A DNA stretch of 9,155 nucleotides from Gammaproteobacteria bacterium (GTDB taxonomy: Bacteria > Pseudomonadota > Gammaproteobacteria > Chromatiales > Chromatiaceae): assembly GCA_024644505.1 (NCBI GenBank), contig JAHEHQ010000082.1, positions 1 to 9,155 on the forward strand, given 5' to 3'. The number at the start of each line of letters is the position of its first letter. Position 1 is the stretch's first letter. Both the position numbers and the translations under genes were made by a program. Below the pieces are notes generated by a model that worked only from the letters and a program-made list of their open reading frames with translations, ran no database searches and was not told the origin of the DNA. Below are positions 1 to 5,751 of this stretch, piece by piece.

Positions 1-2057
1 GTGCGCACCAGGTGAGGATAGAAGGGACCGATATCTCTCTCAAGCCCGTAGCGGGCACCGATTTCTTTGAGTGGAGCGGAGCACCGGATCTCATCCCGGA
101 GTACTACAAGGTCACCTGGGCGGCGGACAACGGCAAACTGGAAGGCCGATACGATCCTTACTGCTTTCCGCCACAGCTTCAGGAATTCGATCTGCACCTG
201 TTCCACGAGGGCAAGCACTGGCACGCGTTCAACGTTTTGGGCGCCAGGGTCCACAGGGTGGAGGAGATCGAGGGCGTGTTGTTCTCGGTCTGGGCACCCA
301 ACGCGGAGCGGGTCAGCGTCGTCGGCGATTTCAATAACTGGGACGGCCGGGTGCACCCGATGCGCAACAGGGGAAGTTCCGGCGTCTGGGAACTGTTCCT
401 GCCCGGCTTGGAAGCCGGTGGATTTTACAGGTTCGAGCTGCGCAGCCAAGGCGGCGACGTAGTGACCAAGAACGATCCTTACGCCAATGAATTCCAGAAA
501 CGGCCCGAAAATGCCGGAATCATTACCCGACCCTCGGCGTATATATGGGACGACCGGAAGTGGATGGACGCCCGGGAAGAACAGGACTGGCAGAAGTCGC
601 CCGTGTCCATCTACGAGGTACATCTGGGTTCCTGGCAGCGGGACCCCAAGGGTGATTTTCTCAATTATCGTGACATCGCCCACCGCCTGGCGGACTATGT
701 CAAAGAACTGGGATTCACCCATATCGAACTGCTGCCGGTCACCGAACATCCGTTCGACGGTTCCTGGGGCTACCAGACCACCGGGTACTTTGCACCGACC
801 ACCCGTTTCGGCAGCCCGGACGACTTTCGCTACTTCGTGGATCATCTGCACCAGAAGGGGATAGGTATCATCCTGGACTGGGTACCCGCCCACTTTCCCA
901 AGGATGCCCATGCCCTGGCAAGGTTCGACGGGACCGCGCTTTATGAACACGAGGACCCGCGGAAGGGCGAACACCGGGACTGGGGAACCCTGATCTTCAA
1001 TTACGGGCGACCCGAGGTAAAAAACTTCCTGCTCTCCAGCGCCATCTACTGGCTGGAGGAGTTTCACCTGGACGGACTGCGCGTCGATGCGGTAGCCTCC
1101 ATGCTCTATCTCGATTACTCCCGTGATCCAGGGGATTGGATTCCCAACCAGTACGGCGGCCGGGAAAATCTCGAGGCCGTGGATTTTCTGCGCCATCTCA
1201 ACAGCGTCACCCACGATCAGTTTCCGGGCACCCTGATGGTGGCCGAGGAGTCCACTGCCTGGCCACAGGTGTCCAGGCCCACCTGGCTGGGGGGGCTGGG
1301 ATTCAGCATGAAATGGAATATGGGCTGGATGCACGACACCCTGTCCTATCTATCAAAGGATCCGGTTTTCAGGCGCTATCACCACGACCAGCTGAGTTTT
1401 GGCCTGCTCTACGCCTTCACCGAGAACTTCGTGCTGCCTTTCTCCCACGACGAAGTGGTGCACGGCAAGGGATCGCTCCTGGACAAGATGGCCGGAGACG
1501 ACTGGCAGCGGTTTGCCTCACTCCGCACCCTGTTCACCTACATGTTCACCTATCCCGGGAAAAAGCTCCTGTTCATGGGCATCGAGTTCGCCCAAGGCAG
1601 GGAATGGGATGAAAAAGGAGAACTTGACTGGTATCTGATGGATCGGCCCCAGCACCAGGGTGTCAGTGCACTGGTCAGCGCGCTGAACCGTCTCTACAAA
1701 GAGGTACCGGCCTTGCATGATCTCGAGTTCGAATCCGGTGGATTCGAGTGGATCGACTGCCATGATGCAGGCCAGTCGGTGATCAGCTACCTTCGATGGG
1801 CGCTGGATGGGACCTTTGTGGCAGTGGTTCTCAACTTCACCCCCGTTCCGCGGGAGCATTACCGCATCGGCCTGCCGACGGGGGGGGACTACCGTGAGAT
1901 CCTTAATTCCGATTCACAGTTCTACGGCGGCACCAATATGGGCAATCAGGGCATCGTGACCGCCGATGCGCAGGAGTGGATGGGACAGTCTCACTCGGTG
2001 GCACTCACACTCCCTCCGATGGGTGCACTGATCTTGCAGCCTGTCGGTTCCGGCTAA
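1..2057 (+). CDS. glgB: 1,4-alpha-glucan branching enzyme, 5'-truncated by window edge
   Basis: This cytoplasmic GH13 enzyme cuts alpha-1,4 glucan chains and rejoins them by alpha-1,6 links during glycogen synthesis. The frame is open to the left edge (bases 3-11 encode AHQ before the first GTG at 12), so the GTG is not the real start. Counting from that GTG, the N1 domain remnant is about residues 1-80. The CBM48 domain follows (WAPNA at 94-98, GDFNNWDG at 105-112), then the GH13 barrel and a C-terminal beta domain. GH13 motifs are complete: DWVPAH 289-294, nucleophile D359 in RVDA, acid/base E412 in AEES, and D480 in SHDE. The spacings of 53 and 68 residues equal those of E. coli D405, E458 and D526, so about 46 N-terminal residues lie outside the window. 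It ends in TAA and converges on rnhB. No other glg gene is visible. Two G-runs (7 and 8 bases) leave the frame intact. Confidence 0.97.
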   Translation, partial: AHQVRIEGTDISLKPVAGTDFFEWSGAPDLIPEYYKVTWAADNGKLEGRYDPYCFPPQLQEFDLHLFHEGKHWHAFNVLGARVHRVEEIEGVLFSVWAPNAERVSVVGDFNNWDGRVHPMRNRGSSGVWELFLPGLEAGGFYRFELRSQGGDVVTKNDPYANEFQKRPENAGIITRPSAYIWDDRKWMDAREEQDWQKSPVSIYEVHLGSWQRDPKGDFLNYRDIAHRLADYVKELGFTHIELLPVTEHPFDGSWGYQTTGYFAPTTRFGSPDDFRYFVDHLHQKGIGIILDWVPAHFPKDAHALARFDGTALYEHEDPRKGEHRDWGTLIFNYGRPEVKNFLLSSAIYWLEEFHLDGLRVDAVASMLYLDYSRDPGDWIPNQYGGRENLEAVDFLRHLNSVTHDQFPGTLMVAEESTAWPQVSRPTWLGGLGFSMKWNMGWMHDTLSYLSKDPVFRRYHHDQLSFGLLYAFTENFVLPFSHDEVVHGKGSLLDKMAGDDWQRFASLRTLFTYMFTYPGKKLLFMGIEFAQGREWDEKGELDWYLMDRPQHQGVSALVSALNRLYKEVPALHDLEFESGGFEWIDCHDAGQSVISYLRWALDGTFVAVVLNFTPVPREHYRIGLPTGGDYREILNSDSQFYGGTNMGNQGIVTADAQEWMGQSHSVALTLPPMGALILQPVGSG

Positions 2058-2075
2058 CGGCCCCTCCAAACTTCA

Positions 2076-2091
2076 GATTTGAATCCAAATC
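2076..2091. repeat. Short inverted repeat in the glgB/rnhB convergent gap
   Basis: GATTTG and CAAATC form a perfect 6-bp stem around the loop AATC, 18 bp after the glgB stop and 47 bp after the rnhB stop on the other strand. The convergent position would suit a bidirectional terminator. However, the stem is short and AT-rich and neither side has a T-run, so it is not a convincing intrinsic terminator. The rest of the 80-bp gap (2058-2137) shows nothing recognisable. Confidence 0.3.
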
Positions 2092-2137
2092 GCGTATCCC
2101 GAAGAGAAAAGAATTGCCTCACACGGAGATTAGCGGG

Positions 2138-2704
2138 TTATAGCAGGCGTTTCACCGGTCCGAAGGAGCGGCGGTGAATCTCGGTCACTCCCAGTGTTTC
2201 CAGGGCCGCGATATGTGCCTTGGTGGGATACCCCTTGTGGCCGGCCAGTCCGTATCCCGGAAATCGGGCATCCAGCGCCACCATCTCCCTGTCCCGGGCA
2301 ACCTTTGCCAGGATGGAGGCGGCACTGATCGCGGCCACGCTGGCGTCACCACCTGCAACGGCCTCTGCCGGGCACTTGAGATCCGGCAGGTGAATGCCGT
2401 CCACCAGCACCTTTTCGCCCGTCAGGGGCAATGCCTCAACGGCCCGTTTCATGGCCAGCAGGCTCGCCTGCAGGATGTTCAACAGATCGATCTCTTCAGC
2501 TTCGGCCCTGCCAAGGGCCCAGGCCAGCGCCCTCTCCCTGATGGTCTCATCCAGCAGTGAACGCCGCGCCGGTGTCAGTTTCTTGGAGTCGGCCAGGCCG
2601 TCAACAGGGCGGAGGGGATCCAGAATCACGGCAGCAGCCACCACAGGCCCCGCAAGCGGACCTCTGCCCGCTTCGTCGACACCCACGATCAATCCCTCAT
2701 CCAT
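2138..2704 (-). CDS. rnhB: Ribonuclease HII
   Basis: RNase HII nicks the RNA strand of RNA-DNA hybrids and starts removal of single ribonucleotides misincorporated in DNA; it is cytoplasmic and metal-dependent. The 188-residue product is close to the usual size (E. coli 198). The family signature GVDEAGRGP is at residues 8-16 and supplies acidic residues D10 and E11. D102 (VLVDG) and D120 (AGGD) complete the DEDD site, with the same 18-residue spacing as E. coli D108/D126. SKKL (40-43), AASILAK (128-134), HKGYPT (156-161) and the C-terminal HRRSFGPVKR are also present. The ATG start overlaps the lpxB stop by 8 nt (ATGGATGA) and has only a weak Shine-Dalgarno, so translation is probably coupled to lpxB. 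In many gammaproteobacteria dnaE follows; here the minus-strand cluster ends and glgB converges. Confidence 0.97.
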   Translation of the reverse strand: MDEGLIVGVDEAGRGPLAGPVVAAAVILDPLRPVDGLADSKKLTPARRSLLDETIRERALAWALGRAEAEEIDLLNILQASLLAMKRAVEALPLTGEKVLVDGIHLPDLKCPAEAVAGGDASVAAISAASILAKVARDREMVALDARFPGYGLAGHKGYPTKAHIAALETLGVTEIHRRSFGPVKRLL

Positions 2705-3842
2705 CTTCCAACAGCCTGACTATCGCTTCCGCCGCCTTGCGGCTGGAATCCTGCCGCAGTTCCCGATGCACCCGCATGCAAACCCGCTGCATGGCCTCCA
2801 TCCTCTCCGGGAAATCCAAAAACCCGAACAGGGCGTCGCAAAGTGCATCCGGTGTGGCCTGGTGCTGAATAAATTCCGGGGCGATCTTCTCCCCGGCCAG
2901 CAGATTGGCCATCGCAATGTAGGGTGTCTTGACCAGGTTGAGTCCCCTGGCGAGCCAGAATGTGACGGGGCTGAGGCGGTAGGCAACGACCATGGGCCGC
3001 TTGAACAACAGCGCCTCGAGGGTTGCGGTTCCTGATGCCGTCAAGACCACATCGGCGGCCTGCATGACAATGCGGGATCGTCCCGTGAGCAGCGTCAATG
3101 GCAGATCCGGCGCAAAAGACTGCCTGATCGACTGGAACTCACCCCGGGTCCTTTCATTGACCAGGGGCACCAGGAAGCGGCAATTCTCATCCCGCGCCCG
3201 ACAGTGCCGGGCGGCTGCGAGAAATGTCTCCGACAGGGCCTTGATCTCACTGACCCGGCTGCCGGGCAATATTGCGATCACCCGGTCCCCTGGGCTGATA
3301 CCGAGTTGTTCCCGGGCCTCTGTCCTGCTGTTCTCCAGGGGGATCTCATCTGCCAGGGGATGCCCTACGTAACAGACCGGGACCCGGTGCTTCGTGAGAA
3401 ACTCCACCTCGAAGGGAAATATACTGAGCAACAGGTCCACCGATTGCCGGATCTTGTTGACGCGTTTTGGGCGCCAGGCCCAAACGGTCGGACTGACATA
3501 ATGTACGGTGGGGATTCCCGCCTTCTTCAGCCTGTGTTCCAGGCCGATATTGAAATCTGGCGCATCGATACCGATGAACAGGTCGGGACGGGTGTCGATG
3601 AAGTGGCGAACCAGTCGCCGTCGTATGCCAAGCAGTTCCGGAAGATGCTTGAAAACCTCCGTAAAGCCCATGACGGAGAGACGTTCCATGGGGTAGAGGC
3701 TTATGCACCCCTGCTGTTCCATGAGTGGCCCGCCAACACCTTCTATACGGACATCATCGTAACGGGCCCGCAACGCCTTTATAAGCCCGGCGCCCAATTG
3801 ATCGCCGGAGGGTTCATTGGCGAGAATTCCGATTCTGATCAA
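2697..3842 (-). CDS. lpxB: Lipid-A-disaccharide synthase (GT19)
   Basis: LpxB condenses UDP-2,3-diacylglucosamine with lipid X to give the beta-1,6-linked disaccharide 1-phosphate, releasing UDP; it is a peripheral inner-membrane enzyme of the Raetz pathway. The 381-residue product matches the family length (E. coli 382). Visible motifs are NEPSGD near residues 9-14 (E. coli GETSGD), GIDAPDFN at 91-98 with D93 equivalent to the essential E. coli D98, HYVSPTVWAWR at about 114-124, GHPLAD at 160-165, LPGSR ending at R196, and an ASGTATLE segment towards the C terminus. The start is TTG: codons at 3842-3831 read TTG ATC AGA ATC. No ATG, GTG or TTG lies just upstream in frame, and this start aligns with the family N terminus. 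It begins 17 nt after the lpxA stop with only a poor purine tract (GAGA) nearby, so coupling to lpxA is likely. Its stop overlaps rnhB. Confidence 0.97.
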   Translation of the reverse strand: MIRIGILANEPSGDQLGAGLIKALRARYDDVRIEGVGGPLMEQQGCISLYPMERLSVMGFTEVFKHLPELLGIRRRLVRHFIDTRPDLFIGIDAPDFNIGLEHRLKKAGIPTVHYVSPTVWAWRPKRVNKIRQSVDLLLSIFPFEVEFLTKHRVPVCYVGHPLADEIPLENSRTEAREQLGISPGDRVIAILPGSRVSEIKALSETFLAAARHCRARDENCRFLVPLVNERTRGEFQSIRQSFAPDLPLTLLTGRSRIVMQAADVVLTASGTATLEALLFKRPMVVAYRLSPVTFWLARGLNLVKTPYIAMANLLAGEKIAPEFIQHQATPDALCDALFGFLDFPERMEAMQRVCMRVHRELRQDSSRKAAEAIVRLLEDG

Positions 3843-3859
3843 CGGTCTCAGTGACGGTT

Positions 3860-4630
3860 TCAGCGCACGATGCTGCGCTCACTGACCTGAAGAAATTCCA
3901 CGTAGGCCCGCAGCGCCGGAGACTCCACCGCCAGCGCCTCGAGTTGCAACAACGCATCATCCAGTTTCAATTGCTGTTTGTAGAGCAGCTTGTAGCCATG
4001 CTTGATCTGACGGATCGCCTCTTCATCGAAAGACCTTCTGCGCAGACCCTCGGTATTGATACCGCAGGGCCTCGCAGGGTTGCCGTTGACCATGACGTAG
4101 GGAGGAATGTCCTTGCTCACAGCGGATCCCATAGCACAGAAACTGTGTTCCCCGATGTGGCAGAACTGGTGAACAATGGTGAAACCGCCCAGGATGGCCC
4201 AATCCCGAATCTTTACGTGACCTCCCAGGGATGCTGCATTGGCCATGATGACATGATTGCCGATCTGGCAATCATGGGCCACGTGGATATAGGCCATGAA
4301 CAGGTTGTCGTCGCCGATGCGGGTGGCCACGGCATCCTGTGCCGTGCCGCGGTGCAGTGTGGCAAATTCGCGGACGATATTGCGGTCGCCGATCTCCAGG
4401 CGGGTCTCCTCACCCCCGTATTTAAGATCCTGGGGATCGTCTCCGACAGAGGCGAACTGGAAGATCCGGTTATCGACACCGATCCTGGTGGGTCCCTTGA
4501 TAACCGAATGGGGACCGATGGTCGTTCCTTTGCCGATCTGGACACCCGGGCCTATGACTGCGAACGGGCCGACGTTGACGCCTTCGTCCAGTTCGGCGTC
4601 GTCATCGATTAGGGCGCGTGGATCGATCAA
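3860..4630 (-). CDS. lpxA: UDP-N-acetylglucosamine acyltransferase
   Basis: LpxA transfers a 3-hydroxyacyl chain from ACP to the 3-OH of UDP-GlcNAc, the first step of lipid A synthesis, as a cytoplasmic left-handed beta-helix trimer. I chose the TTG at 4630-4628. It gives 256 residues starting (M)IDPRALI, matching the common family start MIHPTAIV without gaps. It overlaps the fabZ stop as TTGA and has AGGGA 9 nt upstream. A GTG at 4654 would add eight residues. Hexapeptide repeats fill about residues 1-185 and a helical C-terminal domain follows. Catalytic H119 (IHVAHDC) corresponds to E. coli H125; H116, H138 (GGHV) and H154 (VHQFC) match H122, H144 and H160. M167 sits at the acyl-length ruler position, which is Gly173 in E. 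coli. FabZ upstream competes for the same hydroxyacyl-ACP pool and LpxB acts downstream. Confidence 0.96.
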   Translation of the reverse strand: MIDPRALIDDDAELDEGVNVGPFAVIGPGVQIGKGTTIGPHSVIKGPTRIGVDNRIFQFASVGDDPQDLKYGGEETRLEIGDRNIVREFATLHRGTAQDAVATRIGDDNLFMAYIHVAHDCQIGNHVIMANAASLGGHVKIRDWAILGGFTIVHQFCHIGEHSFCAMGSAVSKDIPPYVMVNGNPARPCGINTEGLRRRSFDEEAIRQIKHGYKLLYKQQLKLDDALLQLEALAVESPALRAYVEFLQVSERSIVR

Positions 4631-5067
4631 TCCGAAAAGTCCCTGTACGTGCACATGATGTCCGCCGTAGCGGCGACCTTGCCATCCACGGTCGCCTTAC
4701 CCGAAAAAAAGCCGATGCCTCTTCTGATCGATTTCTGATGCACCTCAATAAGCAGTTGGTCTCCGGGTTCGACCTGACGCCTGAAACGGGCCTTGTCTAT
4801 GCCCACAAACAGGTAAATGGATGATCCACCGGCAGTAGAGGGGTCGGTCTCCATGGACAAAAGTCCGGTGGCCTGAGCCATGGCCTCCACGATCAACACA
4901 CCGGGCATGACCGGGCGAATGGGAAAATGGCCATTGAAGAAGGGCTCGTTGTAGGTGACATTCTTGATCGCCTTCAGATAACTGCCCTTTTCGTAGTCAA
5001 CCACCCTGTCGATCAGAAGAAACGGGTAGCGGTGCGGTAACAGACTCAGCACCTTGTGAATATCCAT
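4627..5067 (-). CDS. fabZ: 3-hydroxyacyl-[acyl-carrier-protein] dehydratase
   Basis: FabZ dehydrates 3-hydroxyacyl-ACP to trans-2-enoyl-ACP in type II fatty acid synthesis; the cytoplasmic hotdog-fold dimer competes with lipid A synthesis for hydroxyacyl-ACP. From the ATG at 5067 the product is 146 residues, beginning MDIHKV and then LLPHRYPFLLIDRV. The catalytic pair is H47 (NGHFP) and E61 (VEAMAQ), spaced 14 residues apart like E. coli H54/E68. GIDKARFRR and PGDQL are also conserved. The start is ambiguous: AGGAGAGGA at 5088-5080 sits 12 nt from the ATG but 7 nt (from AGGAG) from an in-frame TTG at 5076, which would give (M)TTMDIHKV and 149 residues. I kept the ATG because the MDI start resembles pseudomonad FabZ. 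The gene lies 144 nt after skp, where lpxD would be expected, and its TGA overlaps the lpxA TTG start. Confidence 0.96.
   Translation of the reverse strand: MDIHKVLSLLPHRYPFLLIDRVVDYEKGSYLKAIKNVTYNEPFFNGHFPIRPVMPGVLIVEAMAQATGLLSMETDPSTAGGSSIYLFVGIDKARFRRQVEPGDQLLIEVHQKSIRRGIGFFSGKATVDGKVAATADIMCTYRDFSD
4640..4644 (-). promoter_or_regulatory. Shine-Dalgarno that supports the lpxA TTG start
   Basis: AGGGA inside the last codons of fabZ lies 9 nt before the TTG at 4630. For the longer GTG start at 4654 it would be internal to the gene. Together with the TTGA stop/start overlap and the alignment of the N terminus, it favours the shorter protein. Confidence 0.6.
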
Positions 5068-5079
5068 CGTGGTCAAAAT

Positions 5080-5088
5080 TCCTCTCCT
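5080..5088 (-). promoter_or_regulatory. Shine-Dalgarno of fabZ
   Basis: AGGAGAGGA is a strong purine tract. Its first half is 7 nt from TTG 5076. Its second half is 12 nt from ATG 5067 and only 3 nt from the TTG. Spacing therefore favours TTG, while start-codon strength and family length fit either. Confidence 0.65.
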
Positions 5089-5140
5089 GATCAACCGGCA
5101 GTGACGGCACAAATACCGTACTCAACGACACAAACACTCG

Positions 5141-5164
5141 ACCTTTCCCTATATTTAGGAAGGT
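5141..5164. repeat. Inverted repeat in the skp-fabZ gap
   Basis: On the plus strand ACCTTTCCCTA pairs with TAGGAAGGT around the loop TATT, giving nine base pairs with two unpaired bases in the longer arm. It lies mid-way in the 144-bp non-coding gap between skp and fabZ. No T-run follows on the minus strand, so it does not read as an intrinsic terminator. It could be an RNA hairpin, a protein-binding palindrome or chance. I see no good sigma-70 promoter in the gap; TATAGG within the repeat has no convincing -35 partner. Confidence 0.45.
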
Positions 5165-5211
5165 ATCCGAACCGGAATCGATCGTAACCTGCACAACCCC
5201 GGTACGTGGTG

Positions 5212-5733
5212 CTATTTCTTACCTCCCCTGTACTGCTGCTTGAGCCTGTTGAGTACTTTTTCGGTCAGATTCACCCGCTTGCTGGCATAGACCACGCCTT
5301 CGCTGAGGATAAGGTCAATGTTTTCCTGCTCACCAATCTGGTGCACCACCTCTGAAACCTTGCGCAGCAATTTGTTGAACTCCTCGTTGCGCCGGATGTT
5401 GAGGTCCTCGCGAAACTCATCGGCCATGCTCTTGATCTTGCGCCTTCTCGAGCGAATGTCCTGCTCCAGACGCTTGACCTCGGCGGCGCTCATGACAGCC
5501 CCATCGCGGGCCAGCTTGTCCTCCAGGGTCTTGAGCTGTTTTTGTTTCGCCACCAGGTCGTTGTCACGACGCTTGAACTCCTTTTCGAGGGATTTGCGCA
5601 CCGCATCATATTGAGGGGACTGCTCGACAATCTGGTTGGCATTGACCACGCCTATTTTCACTTCCGCCGCATACAGGGAGCCGGCATTGAACACAAATCC
5701 AATCAGCATCATGATTAATAGAGAGTTTTTCAC
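5212..5733 (-). CDS. skp: Periplasmic OMP chaperone Skp (OmpH family)
   Basis: Skp is a trimeric periplasmic holdase that binds unfolded outer-membrane proteins after the Sec translocon and keeps them soluble on the way to the BAM complex. The 173-residue product (E. coli 161) has a classical signal peptide, with K2 and then a hydrophobic stretch from about residue 4 to 19 and predicted cleavage after SLYA at about residue 22 or 23. The mature start AEVKIGVVNANQIV matches the family strand carrying IGVV. Residues about 40-135 are highly charged and heptad-like, as expected for the coiled-coil tentacles (KEFKRRDNDL, KLARDG, RRRKIKSMADEF). The C-terminal strand DLILSEGVVYAS is also typical. The start is GTG at 5733, with GGAGG 6 nt upstream. 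It begins 18 nt after the bamA stop, so the two are probably co-transcribed. Family assignment rests on layout and context as much as on motifs. Confidence 0.95.
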   Translation of the reverse strand: MKNSLLIMMLIGFVFNAGSLYAAEVKIGVVNANQIVEQSPQYDAVRKSLEKEFKRRDNDLVAKQKQLKTLEDKLARDGAVMSAAEVKRLEQDIRSRRRKIKSMADEFREDLNIRRNEEFNKLLRKVSEVVHQIGEQENIDLILSEGVVYASKRVNLTEKVLNRLKQQYRGGKK

Positions 5734-5751
5734 AAATATCCTCCAATAGAT

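Noticed and set aside
2394..3035. 213-codon plus-strand open frame across rnhB and lpxB
   Set aside because: It spans the antisense of two real genes, is rich in Ser, Arg and Pro as shadow frames are, and shows no family motif.
3851..4612. 253-codon plus-strand open frame antisense to lpxA
   Set aside because: It lies almost entirely opposite a well-supported lpxA, has no recognisable domain, and long antisense frames are common in GC-rich coding DNA.
4628..4654. GTG at 4654 as the start of lpxA
   Set aside because: It adds eight residues not found in typical LpxA and overlaps fabZ by 28 nt; the TTG at 4630 fits the family N terminus and a better-placed Shine-Dalgarno.
5068..5112. TTG at 5112 as the start of fabZ
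   Set aside because: It would add 15 residues (MCRHCRLIRRG...) unlike FabZ N termini, and would place the strong Shine-Dalgarno inside the gene.
4997..5194. 65-codon minus-strand frame covering the skp-fabZ gap, considered as an lpxD relic or small gene
   Set aside because: The translation shows no LpxD hexapeptide repeats or other motif, it runs into fabZ out of frame, and has no clear ribosome binding site.
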